The notes: generated by a model from the letters alone, not told the origin. DNA of 64,000 nucleotides from Algoriphagus aquimarinus (GCF_007997215.1 NZ_VORW01000011.1:1-64000), one strand, 5' to 3'; counted from the first letter of the stretch, positions 18,468-29,800 are shown. Numbers and translations are program-made.

Positions 18468-19655
18468 TCAATTCACTCTCCTAAACTTCCCAATATTATA
18501 ATACAAATAGTTTGTTCTGAGAATCAGCACCAAAAGCAAAGGAATAAGACTTGGGTGAAAAGACTGCCAACCCAAAATCCAGAAAACAACCGCCGCATCT
18601 GCCATGATCAAGGCAAATAGCAAGTATTTCAAAACCCAAGGTTTGATAGTGTTCTTGAGCAAAACGATAGCTAGTATGAGGTGACCTGGGAAAGCCCAAA
18701 GAATATTCCAGTTATACTTGGTAGAAGGGATTTCGGAACCTATCCAAAGCAAAGACATCACCAGGCCCATGATTCCCAAAATTCCGAAAAACACCACATC
18801 AAAACCTATAAAGAGCTTTCCTTTCTTAAATCCTATAAATGTGATTGCGGTAAAAATGATCGCGATTACCCAGAAAATCCAATAAGGATTTATCGCCCCG
18901 AAAGAACCAACTGGCTTTTCAAAATCCAAAATAACTCTGCTCTGCCCTACCAAAGAACGGGTAGGCCCATCACCTTGGATCGTTGCTCTCGAAAAAGCTC
19001 CCTCCACATACTTAGGAAGAAACTGCTCTTCCAGCGGAGTAGCATCTCTATCCAAGCGTGAACCAAGTGCCAAGTCAATTCCCAAATCAGACCAAGACAT
19101 GTAATAAACCATCTCATCGATTAATTCCCGAAAGCTTCTGTCGACAGGCTCCCGCACCTCATCATGCCAGATCAATTGATCACCCAATACCGTACTGATC
19201 GCGTCACGTACCCGGGTGGCACAATTGTCAAAGAAAAAATCGTAACGATAAGCCCGATTCTCCGGGAGATAATTTGTTTCTAAAAACTGGATCAACTCTA
19301 TTTTCTGCTGTTCATTGAGACTCAGCACCTGCTCCCGCACGGAGCGCTGAAAGTAATCGTACTCAGCTATAAAGCGATCAAACGTAGATACTGAGAGGTA
19401 GTAATCCAGTCTGCCTCCGGCAAAATTTAGGACAAAGTTCGGCGCGCCAAAATCAAAGGTGCCGTAGTTGTACACCACATCCCTACCTGTGTTGAGATCC
19501 AGTACCCGAATACCGCTGTGGCCAAAGGAACTGTAGATCTCCTCTCCAGGGTCACAAGTCAGCAAACTGATCTGGTATTGCTGGGCTTGTAAAGAAGCTA
19601 AACTACTGATAGTCAGTAAAAAAATTAAACTAATTGCTGTTTTTATCAAGTTCAT
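18468..19655 (-). CDS. DUF4105 (Lnb N-terminal-like) membrane protein
   Basis: The 395-residue protein has a signal peptide or first helix (residues 5-24, ending SLQAQ) and a periplasmic domain at about residues 25-180 of the DUF4105/Lnb type. The conserved His is in SSFGHSGIRV, and FFFDNCATRVRDAI carries the conserved Cys. The C-terminal third has at least four hydrophobic segments (WVIAIIFTAITFIGF, FFGILGIMGLVMSLLW and others). The His/Cys pattern resembles papain-like or amidase-type cysteine enzymes, but activity is not shown for this group. It is divergent from the gene at 19696, with 40 bases between the starts. Confidence 0.75.
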   Translation of the reverse strand: MNLIKTAISLIFLLTISSLASLQAQQYQISLLTCDPGEEIYSSFGHSGIRVLDLNTGRDVVYNYGTFDFGAPNFVLNFAGGRLDYYLSVSTFDRFIAEYDYFQRSVREQVLSLNEQQKIELIQFLETNYLPENRAYRYDFFFDNCATRVRDAISTVLGDQLIWHDEVREPVDRSFRELIDEMVYYMSWSDLGIDLALGSRLDRDATPLEEQFLPKYVEGAFSRATIQGDGPTRSLVGQSRVILDFEKPVGSFGAINPYWIFWVIAIIFTAITFIGFKKGKLFIGFDVVFFGILGIMGLVMSLLWIGSEIPSTKYNWNILWAFPGHLILAIVLLKNTIKPWVLKYLLFALIMADAAVVFWILGWQSFHPSLIPLLLVLILRTNYLYYNIGKFRRVN

Positions 19656-19695
19656 TTCACTAAATTAATAGACGTTTTTTAATATACTTTTTAAT

Positions 19696-22008
19696 ATGAA
19701 AACACGGGGCAAAACGCTGGCCTGGAGCACACTTTTTAACTGCCGAATATACTTCATATTCTCGGCAGTTACATTTCATTGCCTTTACTTAAACGCTTCA
19801 TTGTGTCAGGAAATTGGCGCTTATCGCACAGTAGCTTCTGGGAATTTTGGAAATCTCGCTATATGGGAAGTGTACAACGGTTCGGTATGGGCTCCCGCAT
19901 CCGTCAAGCCGACTCTTATTAATGATATTTATATAGATCAAACTCACAAAGTAACATTAACTGCTAATGAGGAAGCTAAGAGTTTGTTTATAAATGCCGA
20001 GACCGGCGCAGGAGAGAAACTGAATCTCAGTGGCAGAAATATCAATCTCTATGGTTCTTTGCAAGCATTCTCAGGCGCAGCGCCTGGCATCCCTTCAGGT
20101 ACGTGGAATAGCCAAAATTGGATAGGAAATTCTACTGCAAGTACAATTACATTTAAGGGTAACTCAAGAATAATTATCCCCAAAAATGCATGGAGTGGCT
20201 TCACAATACAAAGTAGATATACTGTAATATTCGACCCAGGTGCCGGCAATACTTTGACAATTGAAGAACCATTTAAAGCTGTAAAATTCATACTTCGATC
20301 TGGTATTTTACTTCAAAAGTTAGACATTTCAGTAGTTCCTAATTTTTGTGCTTCTATCTCCTTTAATACAGAAACGAGCTTTTATCCATCTGGACCATTC
20401 GGAGATTTCATAATCGAGTCAGGCGGGATTTTTATTTCTGAATGCAGTGATAACATTATCGCTAGATCGATTTCAGGATCTGTGAGTGCTAACCTCTTCG
20501 AGATCCAATCTGGAGGTGAACTCATTCTAGAAGGTACTTCGCCCAAAATTGAAGCTGCTACTTTTCTACTAAATGGGAAAGTAACGTTCAGAAAAAACTC
20601 AGGCACTCAGAATTTTCTTTCTAAATCTTATGCAAGCTCAGCAGTTCCCTTGACCTTCCACGACCTAGAAATCCAAGGCACTCAAAATATCACTTTACCT
20701 ACCACCTTGTCACTAAACGGAAATATATCTCAAGTGGGAATAGGGGTATTTAATCTCACAAATACAACCCTCAACCTAACCGGAGCAACGGATCAACACA
20801 TCATAGGATTCGCTATGAATGTTAATAATCTTACTTTAAATAAGCCTGCTGGAACAGCTTTTTTCGAACAAAACCTAATGATCCGAAACAATCTTAAAAT
20901 GGATGCTGGAGGGATAAATCTCCAAGGCAATAATCTTATACTGAATACTTTGGGATCAGGAGGCTTGGAATACAATGCTGGTCATTGGAGTAACCTTGGC
21001 CAATTCACTTATCAAACCACACCTACTTCAATGACCTCCGTAAATGCCACCTTCCCATTTTACGATCAGTATCAAGGTGGTATTCGTAAGGTTCAAATGC
21101 TAGGCACTTCAGCTGGTGGTAATTTAAACATACAATTCACGGAATATAAAGGAGCAGATTTCAATCCTAGTTTCAATGACTTGGATGGCACACCAATACT
21201 TTATAGACTCTTCAGTTATTTCAATTTTTCAGGGTTAAACACTTCATCAAACCCATTGGAATTAAGGATCTCAGCAGAAAAATTAATCGTCGATGAGCCT
21301 GAAGATCTTCGGCTAGTATGCACTGGATATGCTGCTCCTGGAAATCATATTGAAGGTACAGATGAGATAAATCTATGGGCAATAAGAAGTCTGACCTTTG
21401 ATGATCTTCCGGGTAAAAATTTCACTGTGGGAAGTTTCAGAACTCTCAGCATTTTACCAGTCACTTGGCTATCGATTTCTGCCCATCTTAAAGATAATCT
21501 CAAACAGATTACTTGGTCAGTCGCGGAAGAAAACGACAATGAAAAGTTTGAGATCTATAGCTCCAACAATCCACTAAAAGATTGGATAAAAATCGGAGAA
21601 GTCCTCAGCCAAGGCGATTCTGACAGTCCAACTTTGTATTCATTCACTGATGAAAACATAAGAAAAAACTCTTCAACCTATTATCTAATTAGACTTATAA
21701 ATTTCTCAGGGCAAGAATTTTGGAGCAAGGTGGTGAGACTTGAAAATGACCTAACAGTTTCTAACGATCAAATTTCAATTTCACCAAATCCACATTCTTC
21801 CGGCAAAATCAGTGTAACACTCCCTGATAGTTTCAATCTCGAAAATTCACAAATAAGCATATATACAACTCAAGGTCTGTTGATTTCAGACTTTAGGTAT
21901 AATGAAATTCTCCTCTCTGAAAAATTAGAGATCTTAACTCCTGGTATATATCTAATCAAATTTTCAAACCCGGAGAACACCATTCAAAGCAAATGGATTA
22001 AGCACTAA
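19696..22008 (+). CDS. T9SS type A sorting domain protein
   Basis: The 770-residue protein has an N-terminal hydrophobic stretch (IYFIFSAVTFHCLYLNASLC, about residues 18-37) that can serve as signal peptide. The central region is beta-rich with repeated strand patterns (NLSGRNINLYG, NLTGATDQHIIGF, NLTLNKPAG), like right-handed parallel beta-helix surface proteins. Residues about 595-680 match the module before type IX signals (ITWSVAEENDNEKFEI..W.KIGEV), also present in the protein at 2947. The C-terminus from ISISPNPHSSG (about residue 693) is a type A sorting domain. It should be exported by T9SS. Function unknown. Confidence 0.75.
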   Translation: MKTRGKTLAWSTLFNCRIYFIFSAVTFHCLYLNASLCQEIGAYRTVASGNFGNLAIWEVYNGSVWAPASVKPTLINDIYIDQTHKVTLTANEEAKSLFINAETGAGEKLNLSGRNINLYGSLQAFSGAAPGIPSGTWNSQNWIGNSTASTITFKGNSRIIIPKNAWSGFTIQSRYTVIFDPGAGNTLTIEEPFKAVKFILRSGILLQKLDISVVPNFCASISFNTETSFYPSGPFGDFIIESGGIFISECSDNIIARSISGSVSANLFEIQSGGELILEGTSPKIEAATFLLNGKVTFRKNSGTQNFLSKSYASSAVPLTFHDLEIQGTQNITLPTTLSLNGNISQVGIGVFNLTNTTLNLTGATDQHIIGFAMNVNNLTLNKPAGTAFFEQNLMIRNNLKMDAGGINLQGNNLILNTLGSGGLEYNAGHWSNLGQFTYQTTPTSMTSVNATFPFYDQYQGGIRKVQMLGTSAGGNLNIQFTEYKGADFNPSFNDLDGTPILYRLFSYFNFSGLNTSSNPLELRISAEKLIVDEPEDLRLVCTGYAAPGNHIEGTDEINLWAIRSLTFDDLPGKNFTVGSFRTLSILPVTWLSISAHLKDNLKQITWSVAEENDNEKFEIYSSNNPLKDWIKIGEVLSQGDSDSPTLYSFTDENIRKNSSTYYLIRLINFSGQEFWSKVVRLENDLTVSNDQISISPNPHSSGKISVTLPDSFNLENSQISIYTTQGLLISDFRYNEILLSEKLEILTPGIYLIKFSNPENTIQSKWIKH

Positions 22009-22092
22009 CAATCATTTTCGAGGAATTATCTTAGCTGAAACGCACTTTACCCCATTTTTTTTATCTTAGCCAGCTAAACCCAACCTATTCCT

Positions 22093-23406
22093 ATGACCAT
22101 TCTTCTTGTACTGCTCAGTATTGCCATCCTGGTGCTGCTAATTGTCTGGGCCAAGCTCAATCCATTTTTAGCATTTCTCATCTCATCCATATCCGCAGGT
22201 TTTCTTCTCGGGCTCCCGGCAGACCAGATAGCTGGCTCGGTACAGCGCGGAATGGGCGTGCTACTAGGCGACTTAGTGATTGTGATTGTGATGGGCGCGA
22301 TGCTAGGCAAGCTCGTAGCTGAATCTGGCGCTGCTCAGCGAATTGCTGGTTTCCTGATGAAAATCTTTGGACAAAAACACATCACCTGGGCCATGTCCAT
22401 CACTGGATTAGTAGTAGGAATTCCCTTGTTTTATAATGTAGGCTTCGTGTTGCTTGTGCCCCTTGCGTTCACTGTAGCTTATCAGTATAAGATCTCGGCT
22501 GTCTATGTAGGCATACCACTTTTGGCCGCCCTTTCGGTGACACATGGTTTTTTGCCTCCACATCCTTCACCAGCCGCTTTAGTAGCTCAGTTTGATGCCA
22601 ACATGGGCTTGACACTCTTCTACGGTTTTATGATCGCTATCCCCACCATTGCTCTTGCAGGACCTCTTTTCGCAAGAACTCTGAAGAATATGAAAGCAGA
22701 ACCTCTCAAGACCTTCCAAGCAGAAACGAAACCTGAATCTGAGCTTCCTTCTGCTGCAAATAGCTTTTTCACCGCATTACTTCCTGTATTTCTCCTAGTG
22801 GGAACTACAGCTTTGAATCTAAATATTTCCCCTGAAAGCAGCTTAGCTCCGATTATTGGCTTTGTTGCAGATCCAGGAATTGTGATGTTGGTATCCGTTC
22901 TTATCGCGACCTACACGCTGGGCTTAAATCGCGGTTTCAACATGAAGCAAATCATGGACCTATACACGGTGGCGACTAAAGACATCGCCATGATTCTATT
23001 GATCGTTGCTGGTGCTGGCGCTTTGAAGCAAATCTTCACTGACACTGGAGTTAGCTTGGTGATCGCCGAAGGCTTGCAAACATGGGATATTCACCCACTG
23101 ATCTTGGCCTGGATCATTACTGCCATTATTCGAGTTTGCGTAGGCTCTGCGACTGTAGCTGGCTTGACCACCGCCGGGATAATTGCTCCACTAGTGACGA
23201 CCATGAATGTCGACCCCAATCTCCTGGTATTATCCATCGGTGCAGGAAGCTTGATGTTCTCACATTTCAACGATGCAGGATTCTGGATGTACAAGGAATT
23301 TTTCAACGTAAGTATCAAAGACACCATCAAATCTTGGTCTCTGATGGAAACCATCGTTGCAGTAGCCGGATTAGCAGGCGTGCTAATCCTTGACATTTTC
23401 GTATAA
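22093..23406 (+). CDS. GntP-family gluconate/sugar-acid permease
   Basis: The 437-residue protein is nearly all membrane helices, with family signatures GMGVLLGDLVIVIVMGAMLGKLV and a conserved stretch LPPHPSPAAL after helix 5. The C-terminal half contains GSATVAGLTTAGI and SHFNDAGFWM, both typical of GntP. Family members take up gluconate, idonate or related hydroxy acids by proton symport; the substrate cannot be read from sequence. It is followed after 24 bases by a RidA-like gene and the two probably form an operon. Confidence 0.85.
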   Translation: MTILLVLLSIAILVLLIVWAKLNPFLAFLISSISAGFLLGLPADQIAGSVQRGMGVLLGDLVIVIVMGAMLGKLVAESGAAQRIAGFLMKIFGQKHITWAMSITGLVVGIPLFYNVGFVLLVPLAFTVAYQYKISAVYVGIPLLAALSVTHGFLPPHPSPAALVAQFDANMGLTLFYGFMIAIPTIALAGPLFARTLKNMKAEPLKTFQAETKPESELPSAANSFFTALLPVFLLVGTTALNLNISPESSLAPIIGFVADPGIVMLVSVLIATYTLGLNRGFNMKQIMDLYTVATKDIAMILLIVAGAGALKQIFTDTGVSLVIAEGLQTWDIHPLILAWIITAIIRVCVGSATVAGLTTAGIIAPLVTTMNVDPNLLVLSIGAGSLMFSHFNDAGFWMYKEFFNVSIKDTIKSWSLMETIVAVAGLAGVLILDIFV

Positions 23407-23430
23407 TTTAAATTTCAAAAAATCACCCAA

Positions 23431-23904
23431 ATGGAAACTCCAGAAAGCAATTTCACTAAACTTGGTCTCAATCTTCCTCCAGCGCCAAAGCCACTTGGCG
23501 TTTACAAACCTTGCTTGATTGACGGAAAATACCTGTACCTCTCAGGCCATGGCACTGTCCAAGATGATGGTAGCCTGATCATCGGAAGAATTGGAGAGGA
23601 ACTTGATATAGAAGCTGGAAAAATGGCTGCTAGGCAAGTTGGATTGGCAATGCTCTCAACCATTAAAGCTAACCTTGGTTCTCTCAATAGAGTGAAGCGC
23701 GTGATCAAAGTCTTAGGAATGGTGAATTGCGTCTCTACATTCGAGCGCCATCCATACATCATCAATGGATGTAGTGAGCTTTTTGCTCAGGTCTGGGGAG
23801 AAGAATATGGAATTGGCGTTCGATCAGCTGTGGGAATGGGAACTTTGCCAGATAATATACCAGTGGAAGTAGAAGCTATGTTTGAGTTACACGAAGGAGC
23901 TTGA
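23431..23904 (+). CDS. RidA/YjgF-family protein
   Basis: The 157-residue protein has the RidA layout: a start with LPPAPKPLGVYKP, then LYLSGHGTVQDDGSL, then QVGLAMLSTIKANLGSLNRVKRV and a C-terminal NIPVEVEAMFEL. The subgroup is of the longer YjgF-like type (about 155 residues). The Arg that RidA deaminases use near the C-terminus (usually V-x-C/A-R) is not obvious here: it reads GIGVRSAVGM. Classic RidA removes reactive enamine/imine intermediates made by PLP enzymes. The link to the GntP transporter suggests a catabolic role, which is inference. Confidence 0.8.
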   Translation: METPESNFTKLGLNLPPAPKPLGVYKPCLIDGKYLYLSGHGTVQDDGSLIIGRIGEELDIEAGKMAARQVGLAMLSTIKANLGSLNRVKRVIKVLGMVNCVSTFERHPYIINGCSELFAQVWGEEYGIGVRSAVGMGTLPDNIPVEVEAMFELHEGA

Positions 23905-23928
23905 TACCGCAGAAGCGCATTGTAGTAT

Positions 23929-23959
23929 AAAAAAAAATGGTCTGTGAAACACAGACCAT
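23929..23959 (-). terminator. Terminator of the MltF-like gene
   Basis: A 10-bp perfect stem (ATGGTCTGTG with CACAGACCAT) with an AAA loop is followed on the minus strand by nine T. It lies 30 bases after the stop at 23989. Confidence 0.85.
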
Positions 23960-23988
23960 GGTAATTACAATTAGTTGAATTAATTATC

Positions 23989-25383
23989 CTAAGGTTCTAC
24001 GAGTGCCTTGTAGGACTCGAAGACCGACATCACGTCCTTTACATAGTTCACCGCCAAATGCCCTTTGGCAAAGCCACTCTTGACAATAGGATCCCGGTAA
24101 TAATCGGGATCACTTTTTAATTCTAAGAATTTGGAAACATCTGCCCAAGTCTGCGTGTTTTCACCAAATTTCATGGTCAATCTCCATGCATCTTCTACAT
24201 GCCCATGACCGATATTATAGGAGGCTAAAATAAATTTGAGACGCTCACTAGTATCTGGCACTCTTTCCATCCAGAACTTATCCAAATACCTCAAGTATCG
24301 AACTCCTCCCATCAAAGACTGTTGTGGATCATTGGGATTATCCACACCAAAGCGTTCCAAAGTCACTGGCATGAGCTGAAGCAAACCTTTTGCGCCAGCA
24401 TACGAAGTAGCTACCGTGTCGAAACGGGATTCCTTATAAACCAATGAAGCCAACAAGCGCCAATCCCAGCCTAGCTGTTCCGCTCCATTTTTAATCATAT
24501 CATCATAAACAGAAATCTGATTTCCTGCTAAAGACGAGAATGGGCTATTACTTCTGAAATAACTGTTTTTAGAATTCAGAAAATATTTTGCGTATAGATC
24601 AGGTATAAATCTCTTCTGTTTATCCTCGAGCCAATCATCCAGTGCAGTCAATAGTTTTGGAGAATTCTCCCTAACCACCCAAGACACATCTCCTTCTTTC
24701 TGAACTTTCCAAGATATATCCAACCCATCGTAATAGGTAGCATTTGCCTGCGCGATATTCTGATCAGCAATAGTCCATTTGATCGTTCCATCAGCCACTT
24801 GATCAATCAGTGTCTCCTCATGATCGGGAGTAGTCACAATCGTGTAGTTCAATAGAAGAGAATCTTTCAGAGTGCAAAGCTGAGTTTTATACACAGCACC
24901 TTCTCTTACATATATTGTATCAGAGGCTAATTGATCCCACGCAGTGATTTTTCCTGAGGATTCATTTCCGACGAGAACCGTGTTCATTTTTCCCAAAGGA
25001 ATAGAAAAAGAAGCCTTTTCAGACCGTTCCATGTTCTTCTCAAGATTCATGGCAATCAAATCCACTTTTCCTTCTTGCAGGTAGTCAAAAGCTTTGTCTA
25101 TGTCCGAAACCATCACCAAATGCAATTGAACATTTAATCTCCTAGCAAGGTCACGAAGTAGCTCATACTCATAGCCCATTCTACGTCCACGATAGATGTA
25201 GTAGCCCGTGGAATTATTATCCACTGCGGCACGGATAAACCCTTGGTTTTGGATCCCTGCAAGGTCAAGTATATAGACTTCTTCCTTGAATTTGGAGCCA
25301 AAGTTCTTCTCTATAAAGGTGCATTGCACACCAAAAAGAAGAAGCGTCAATAGGGAGAAAAAGAGTATTAATGATTTTTTCAT
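23989..25383 (-). CDS. MltF-like lytic transglycosylase (SBP_bac_3 + SLT domains)
   Basis: The 464-residue protein starts with a lipoprotein signal (LLFGVQC, Cys21). Residues about 35-265 form a solute-binding-protein type 3 domain (GYEYELLRDLARRLNVQLH, VDLIAMNLEKN), as in E. coli MltF where it is regulatory. Residues about 285-450 are an SLT transglycosylase domain; the catalytic Glu is Glu318 in VYKESRFD, with AGAKGLLQLMP and ASYNIGHGHVEDA following. It should cut the glycan strands of peptidoglycan in the periplasm, anchored to a membrane by its lipid. It is a single-gene unit with its own terminator. Confidence 0.88.
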   Translation of the reverse strand: MKKSLILFFSLLTLLLFGVQCTFIEKNFGSKFKEEVYILDLAGIQNQGFIRAAVDNNSTGYYIYRGRRMGYEYELLRDLARRLNVQLHLVMVSDIDKAFDYLQEGKVDLIAMNLEKNMERSEKASFSIPLGKMNTVLVGNESSGKITAWDQLASDTIYVREGAVYKTQLCTLKDSLLLNYTIVTTPDHEETLIDQVADGTIKWTIADQNIAQANATYYDGLDISWKVQKEGDVSWVVRENSPKLLTALDDWLEDKQKRFIPDLYAKYFLNSKNSYFRSNSPFSSLAGNQISVYDDMIKNGAEQLGWDWRLLASLVYKESRFDTVATSYAGAKGLLQLMPVTLERFGVDNPNDPQQSLMGGVRYLRYLDKFWMERVPDTSERLKFILASYNIGHGHVEDAWRLTMKFGENTQTWADVSKFLELKSDPDYYRDPIVKSGFAKGHLAVNYVKDVMSVFESYKALVEP

Positions 25384-25478
25384 TCACTAGAGCCATAAGA
25401 CTCTGGATGTTACACGAAAGCCCATTTGGCAAATGCTGTGCCAAAAGAAAAATAAAGCATTCGTTAAAAAAAGCAAAT

Positions 25479-25512
25479 AAAAAAACGAAGGCTATTGATG
25501 AGGCCTTCGTTT
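25479..25512 (-). terminator. Terminator of the RND efflux operon
   Basis: A 10-bp stem (AAACGAAGGC with GCCTTCGTTT) with a 10-base loop is followed on the minus strand by seven T. It is just after the stop of the TolC-like gene. Confidence 0.8.
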
Positions 25513-25517
25513 CGTAA

Positions 25518-26864
25518 CTAATCTTCTGAAGTCAACTGAAAGTCTTCGAAGCTATTTTGAAAGAAAATCTTTCCAGAAAGCCTTCTCAATTCGATTTCTT
25601 GTTCCTTGATGTTATATATAGAAGTGATGAGTCTGTTCTCTGCTGTCAGCAAATTTACCTGAGCATCCCTGAATTCAAGGTATGAAGAGATACCCAATCT
25701 GAATCGTTCCAAAGCAATTTCAGAGCTTTCTTTCGCTACCGCATAATTCTTTTGCTCCACTTCTAGCAGATTACGATTAGTGGTATACGTATTAAAAGCC
25801 CTATGAATATCTGAACGCAACTGGATCTCATACTGGTCTACCGCATAAGACTGGATTTTCTGTTGCACTTTGGCATTTTGGATTCTTCTGTTCAAGGTAA
25901 ATCCGTTAAATACATTCAACTGGATATTGCCTCCATAATTAAATCCAGAACGCTGATTCTGAATCAAAATCCCTGCATCTGAATTGGAAGTATTATTGGC
26001 ATAATTGGCATTCAGGTTAATGACTGGCAATCTGGAAGCACGGAGCTCCTTCATCTGAAGGAAAGCAACATTCTCTTGGCGTTGAGTGATTAAGTATGTT
26101 TTATTCTCCAGAAAAGCATTTTCTACCAAGTTTTGAAGTAGTAAAGGTTCTCCGATGAGGATTGTATCCTTTACGACAAATTGTTCATCTGGATTCAAAG
26201 CCATCAGCTCATTCAGGTTAATTCGCGCATTTTGAATTACCTGCTCTTGTCCTAATAGCAAACTTAAATCAGAATTGTAATCAACTTCTGCTGTTAGAAA
26301 ATCCCGCTTTCCTGCACCGCCTAGAGAATATTGCGCTTCAGCGATATCTAATCTAGACTGACTAAGTTCAAGTGTACGCGCTAAAACTTCCTGACGCTGA
26401 AGCTCCAAAACCAATCTATAATACGCAGAGGATATATTGGCTACAGTATTCTCCACAGCAATTTTCGCATCCAACTCAGAGATTTCCGTCAACACTCCAA
26501 ATCGCTCCATAACTACAAAGCTTTCTGGGCGGAATCCGTATATAGCAGCCAAACTAAAGTTTTTGGATCTGGATTTTGCATTGTCGATAGTTCTAGGATT
26601 AGGATCTGTAGCAAAAACTTGTTCCACATCTTCGTTGCTATAACTTCTGGTATAGGCAGCATTTAGACTAGGCAGCAAATAATCGCCAGCACCAATACGC
26701 TTATTCCCTTCTTGAATAGCTACTGTTTCCACAGCGATTTTTACATCCAGATTATTCTCCAACCCCATAGTAATCGCTCTCTCCAAATCCAGAGATTCAT
26801 TACTTTGGGCATAAAGGCTTGTTCCAATGATACTCAATAAGAGCAATAAGCTTAGTTTTTTCAT
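25518..26864 (-). CDS. TolC-family outer membrane efflux channel
   Basis: The 448-residue protein has a signal peptide (MKKLSLLLLLSIIGTSLYAQ) and two OEP repeats: helix-strand-helix segments with the usual LDLERAITMGLENNLDVKIA start and a second copy from about residue 245. The C-terminal YNIKEQEIELRRLSGK fits the family. It forms the trimeric outer-membrane duct of tripartite pumps. The start codon overlaps the stop of the RND pump gene by one base (TAATG), so translation is likely coupled. Confidence 0.88.
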   Translation of the reverse strand: MKKLSLLLLLSIIGTSLYAQSNESLDLERAITMGLENNLDVKIAVETVAIQEGNKRIGAGDYLLPSLNAAYTRSYSNEDVEQVFATDPNPRTIDNAKSRSKNFSLAAIYGFRPESFVVMERFGVLTEISELDAKIAVENTVANISSAYYRLVLELQRQEVLARTLELSQSRLDIAEAQYSLGGAGKRDFLTAEVDYNSDLSLLLGQEQVIQNARINLNELMALNPDEQFVVKDTILIGEPLLLQNLVENAFLENKTYLITQRQENVAFLQMKELRASRLPVINLNANYANNTSNSDAGILIQNQRSGFNYGGNIQLNVFNGFTLNRRIQNAKVQQKIQSYAVDQYEIQLRSDIHRAFNTYTTNRNLLEVEQKNYAVAKESSEIALERFRLGISSYLEFRDAQVNLLTAENRLITSIYNIKEQEIELRRLSGKIFFQNSFEDFQLTSED

Positions 26865-29800
26865 TAAATTCTGGCTAATCTTCCTTCATTGGAAGTGAGA
26901 TAAGTATAAATAGCTGGGATCACAAAAAGCGTCAAAACAGTCGCGAAAGCCAAGCCACCAATCACGGCAGCACCCATCGGCACACGACTTTCTGCCCCTG
27001 CACCTAGCCCAAGAGCAATCGGCAAAATACCCAGGATAGTAGATAAACTAGTCATCAAAATCGGTCTAAATCTTGCCACCGCAGCACCATAAATTGCTTC
27101 ATGAACCGTCATTCCTGAGGCTTTTCGTTGGTTAGCAAATTCCACGATCAAGATCCCGTTCTTGGTAACTAGACCTATCAGCATGATTATACCAATCTGG
27201 CTGAAAATATTCAGCGTGAATCCAAAAGCCCAAAGCGTAAATAATGCACCAAAGAGTGCTAATGGCACAGTAAACATGATAGTAAGTGGATCCAAGAAAC
27301 TTTCAAACTGTGCCGAAAGCACCAGATAAATCAAGACCAAGGCGAATAAGAATGCAAAAAGCAAACTGTTTGAGCTTTCTCTAAATTCCTTAGAAGGACC
27401 AGAAACGTCAGTAGTAAATGAGTCATCGAGAACATCAGCTGCGATTCGATCCATCTCTTTCAAACCATCTCCGATAGTATAGCCTTCGGCCAGGTTTGCT
27501 GAAACTGTTCCTGCTACGAATCTATTAAATCTATACAATTGTGGCGGCGTACTTTTCTCTGTCACTGATACTAAGTTGTCTAGCTGTACCAACGATCCAT
27601 TTTCAGCACGTACATAAAGCATTCTTAGATTTACAGGCTCATTTCTATCCTCCAATCTCATTTCTCCCACGACTTGATACTGCTTACCATTCTTGATGAA
27701 ATAGGCAAATCTCTGTCCTGAATAGGACAACTGAAGTGTTCTAGCTATTTCTTGGATAGACACACCGATATTTCTTGCTTTCGCCCGGTCTATTTCAATC
27801 TCTAGCTCCGGTTTGGTAAATTTCAAATTGATATCAGAGAAAATGAATATGGGGCTTTTACCAACTTCTTCCATAAATGTCGGAATCACTTCCTTCAGCT
27901 TATCCAAAGTAGGAGCCTGCAACACATACTGTACAGGAAGACCACCGCGTGAATTCCCAATAGACTGTGCTTGGGACGCAAAAGCTTTTACTCCAGTGTA
28001 TGCCTTGAGTTTCTGATTGATTTCATTGAAATATTGCCCTTGGGTTTTATCTCTATTCTCAGCATCTGTAAGTATGAATCTCACAAATCCTGAATTAGTG
28101 CTGGATGATCCAAAACCTGGAGAAGTAACTGAAATCAATCCTCTTACATCTTCCTTCGGAAACTCGCTTTTGAAATCCTCCACCATTTGATCTATTACTC
28201 GATCCATGTACCCGAATGTCGCCCCTTCCGGACCGTTCATCCGTATTACGATTTCACCTCTATCCTCTGTTGGCGCCAGTTCAGTAGGTATTTCGTTGAA
28301 CAACCAATAGATACCAAAGCCCATCAAACCTACCAATAGGAAGGATACCCAACGGAATTGCATAAACCATGAAAGTGCACCATCGTACTTGTCGTTGATC
28401 CAAACAAATATCGGTTCAGTAGCATTATAAAAACGGTTGTGCTTTTCCCTTTTTTTCAAAAGCTTAGAACTCAACATTGGAGTCATCGTCAAGGCCACAA
28501 AGGAGGAAATAATCACAGCTCCTGCTACCACTATCCCAAATTCACGGAATAGACGTCCAGTTGTTCCTGTCAAAAATATAACTGGTAAGAACACAGCTGC
28601 AAGTGCTACAGTAGTAGCAATAACTGCGAAGAAAATCTCTTCAGAACCTTGCTCAGCTGCTTTCTGAGGTTCTTCACCTTTTTCTATTCGAGTATATATA
28701 TTCTCCAAAACTACAATCGCATCATCGACGACGAGTCCAATGGAGAGCACGATTCCTAGGAGAGTCAGTACGTTGATGGAGAAATCCATCAGGTACATGA
28801 TAAAGAATACTCCAATCAGGGAAATAGGAATTGTCAATACAGGAATAAAAGTAGTACGCCAATCCCGTAGGAAAAGGAAGATAATCGCTACCACCAAGAT
28901 AAATGCAGTGATAATCGTCTCCTGAACCTCTGAGATGGAGCTACGGATATATTTGGTGGAATCAAATCCGATCTCCAATCCTACATCTGCTGGGAGATCC
29001 TTCTTGATAAACTCTAAACGTCTATAAAATTCATCTGCGATTTCAATACTGTTTGAGCCCGGAAGGGGCACGAGCACCACACCAACCATTGGCACTCCGT
29101 CCCTTTTTAAAACTGTGCGTTCATTCAAGGCAGCCAATTCAGCTCTTCCTATATCCTGAAAACGTACAATATTATTTTGATCTTCTTTGATAATCAGATC
29201 ATTGAATTCTTGTGGACTACTTAGTCTACTCTTCGTTCTTACAGAAAGCTCAATAGTCTCTCCTTCGATTCTTCCTGAAGGAAGCTCCACATTTTCACTT
29301 TGTACTTTGGATAAAACATCCAGTGGAGTCACCCCATAAGATGCCATTTTGAGTGGATCCATTCTCAATCGGATCGCATACTCTTTTTCTCCCCAGATCT
29401 GAACCCGGCTTACTCCAGGAATGGTTTGAAGTCTTTCTTTGAAAATATTCTGTGCAATATCTGAAAGGTCCAACAGGCTCCTCTCGTCACTTTTCACATT
29501 TAAGAAAACAATAGGCTGGGAATCCGCATCTGCTTTGGATACAACTGGCGGCTCAGCATCAGGCGGAAGATTACGTTGTGCGCCAGAAACTTTATCACGT
29601 ACGTCATTTGCAGCAGCTTCCAAATCCGCTCCCACATCAAATTCTACGGTGATGCTGCTTCCCCCATCATTACTTGTTGAGGTCAAAGATTTAATTCCCT
29701 GGATCCCATTAATTGCCTCTTCAAGAGGTTCAGTGATTTGTGCCTCGATTACATCGGCATTTGCCCCTACGTAGGTAGTCCTCACATTGATTACAGGAGG

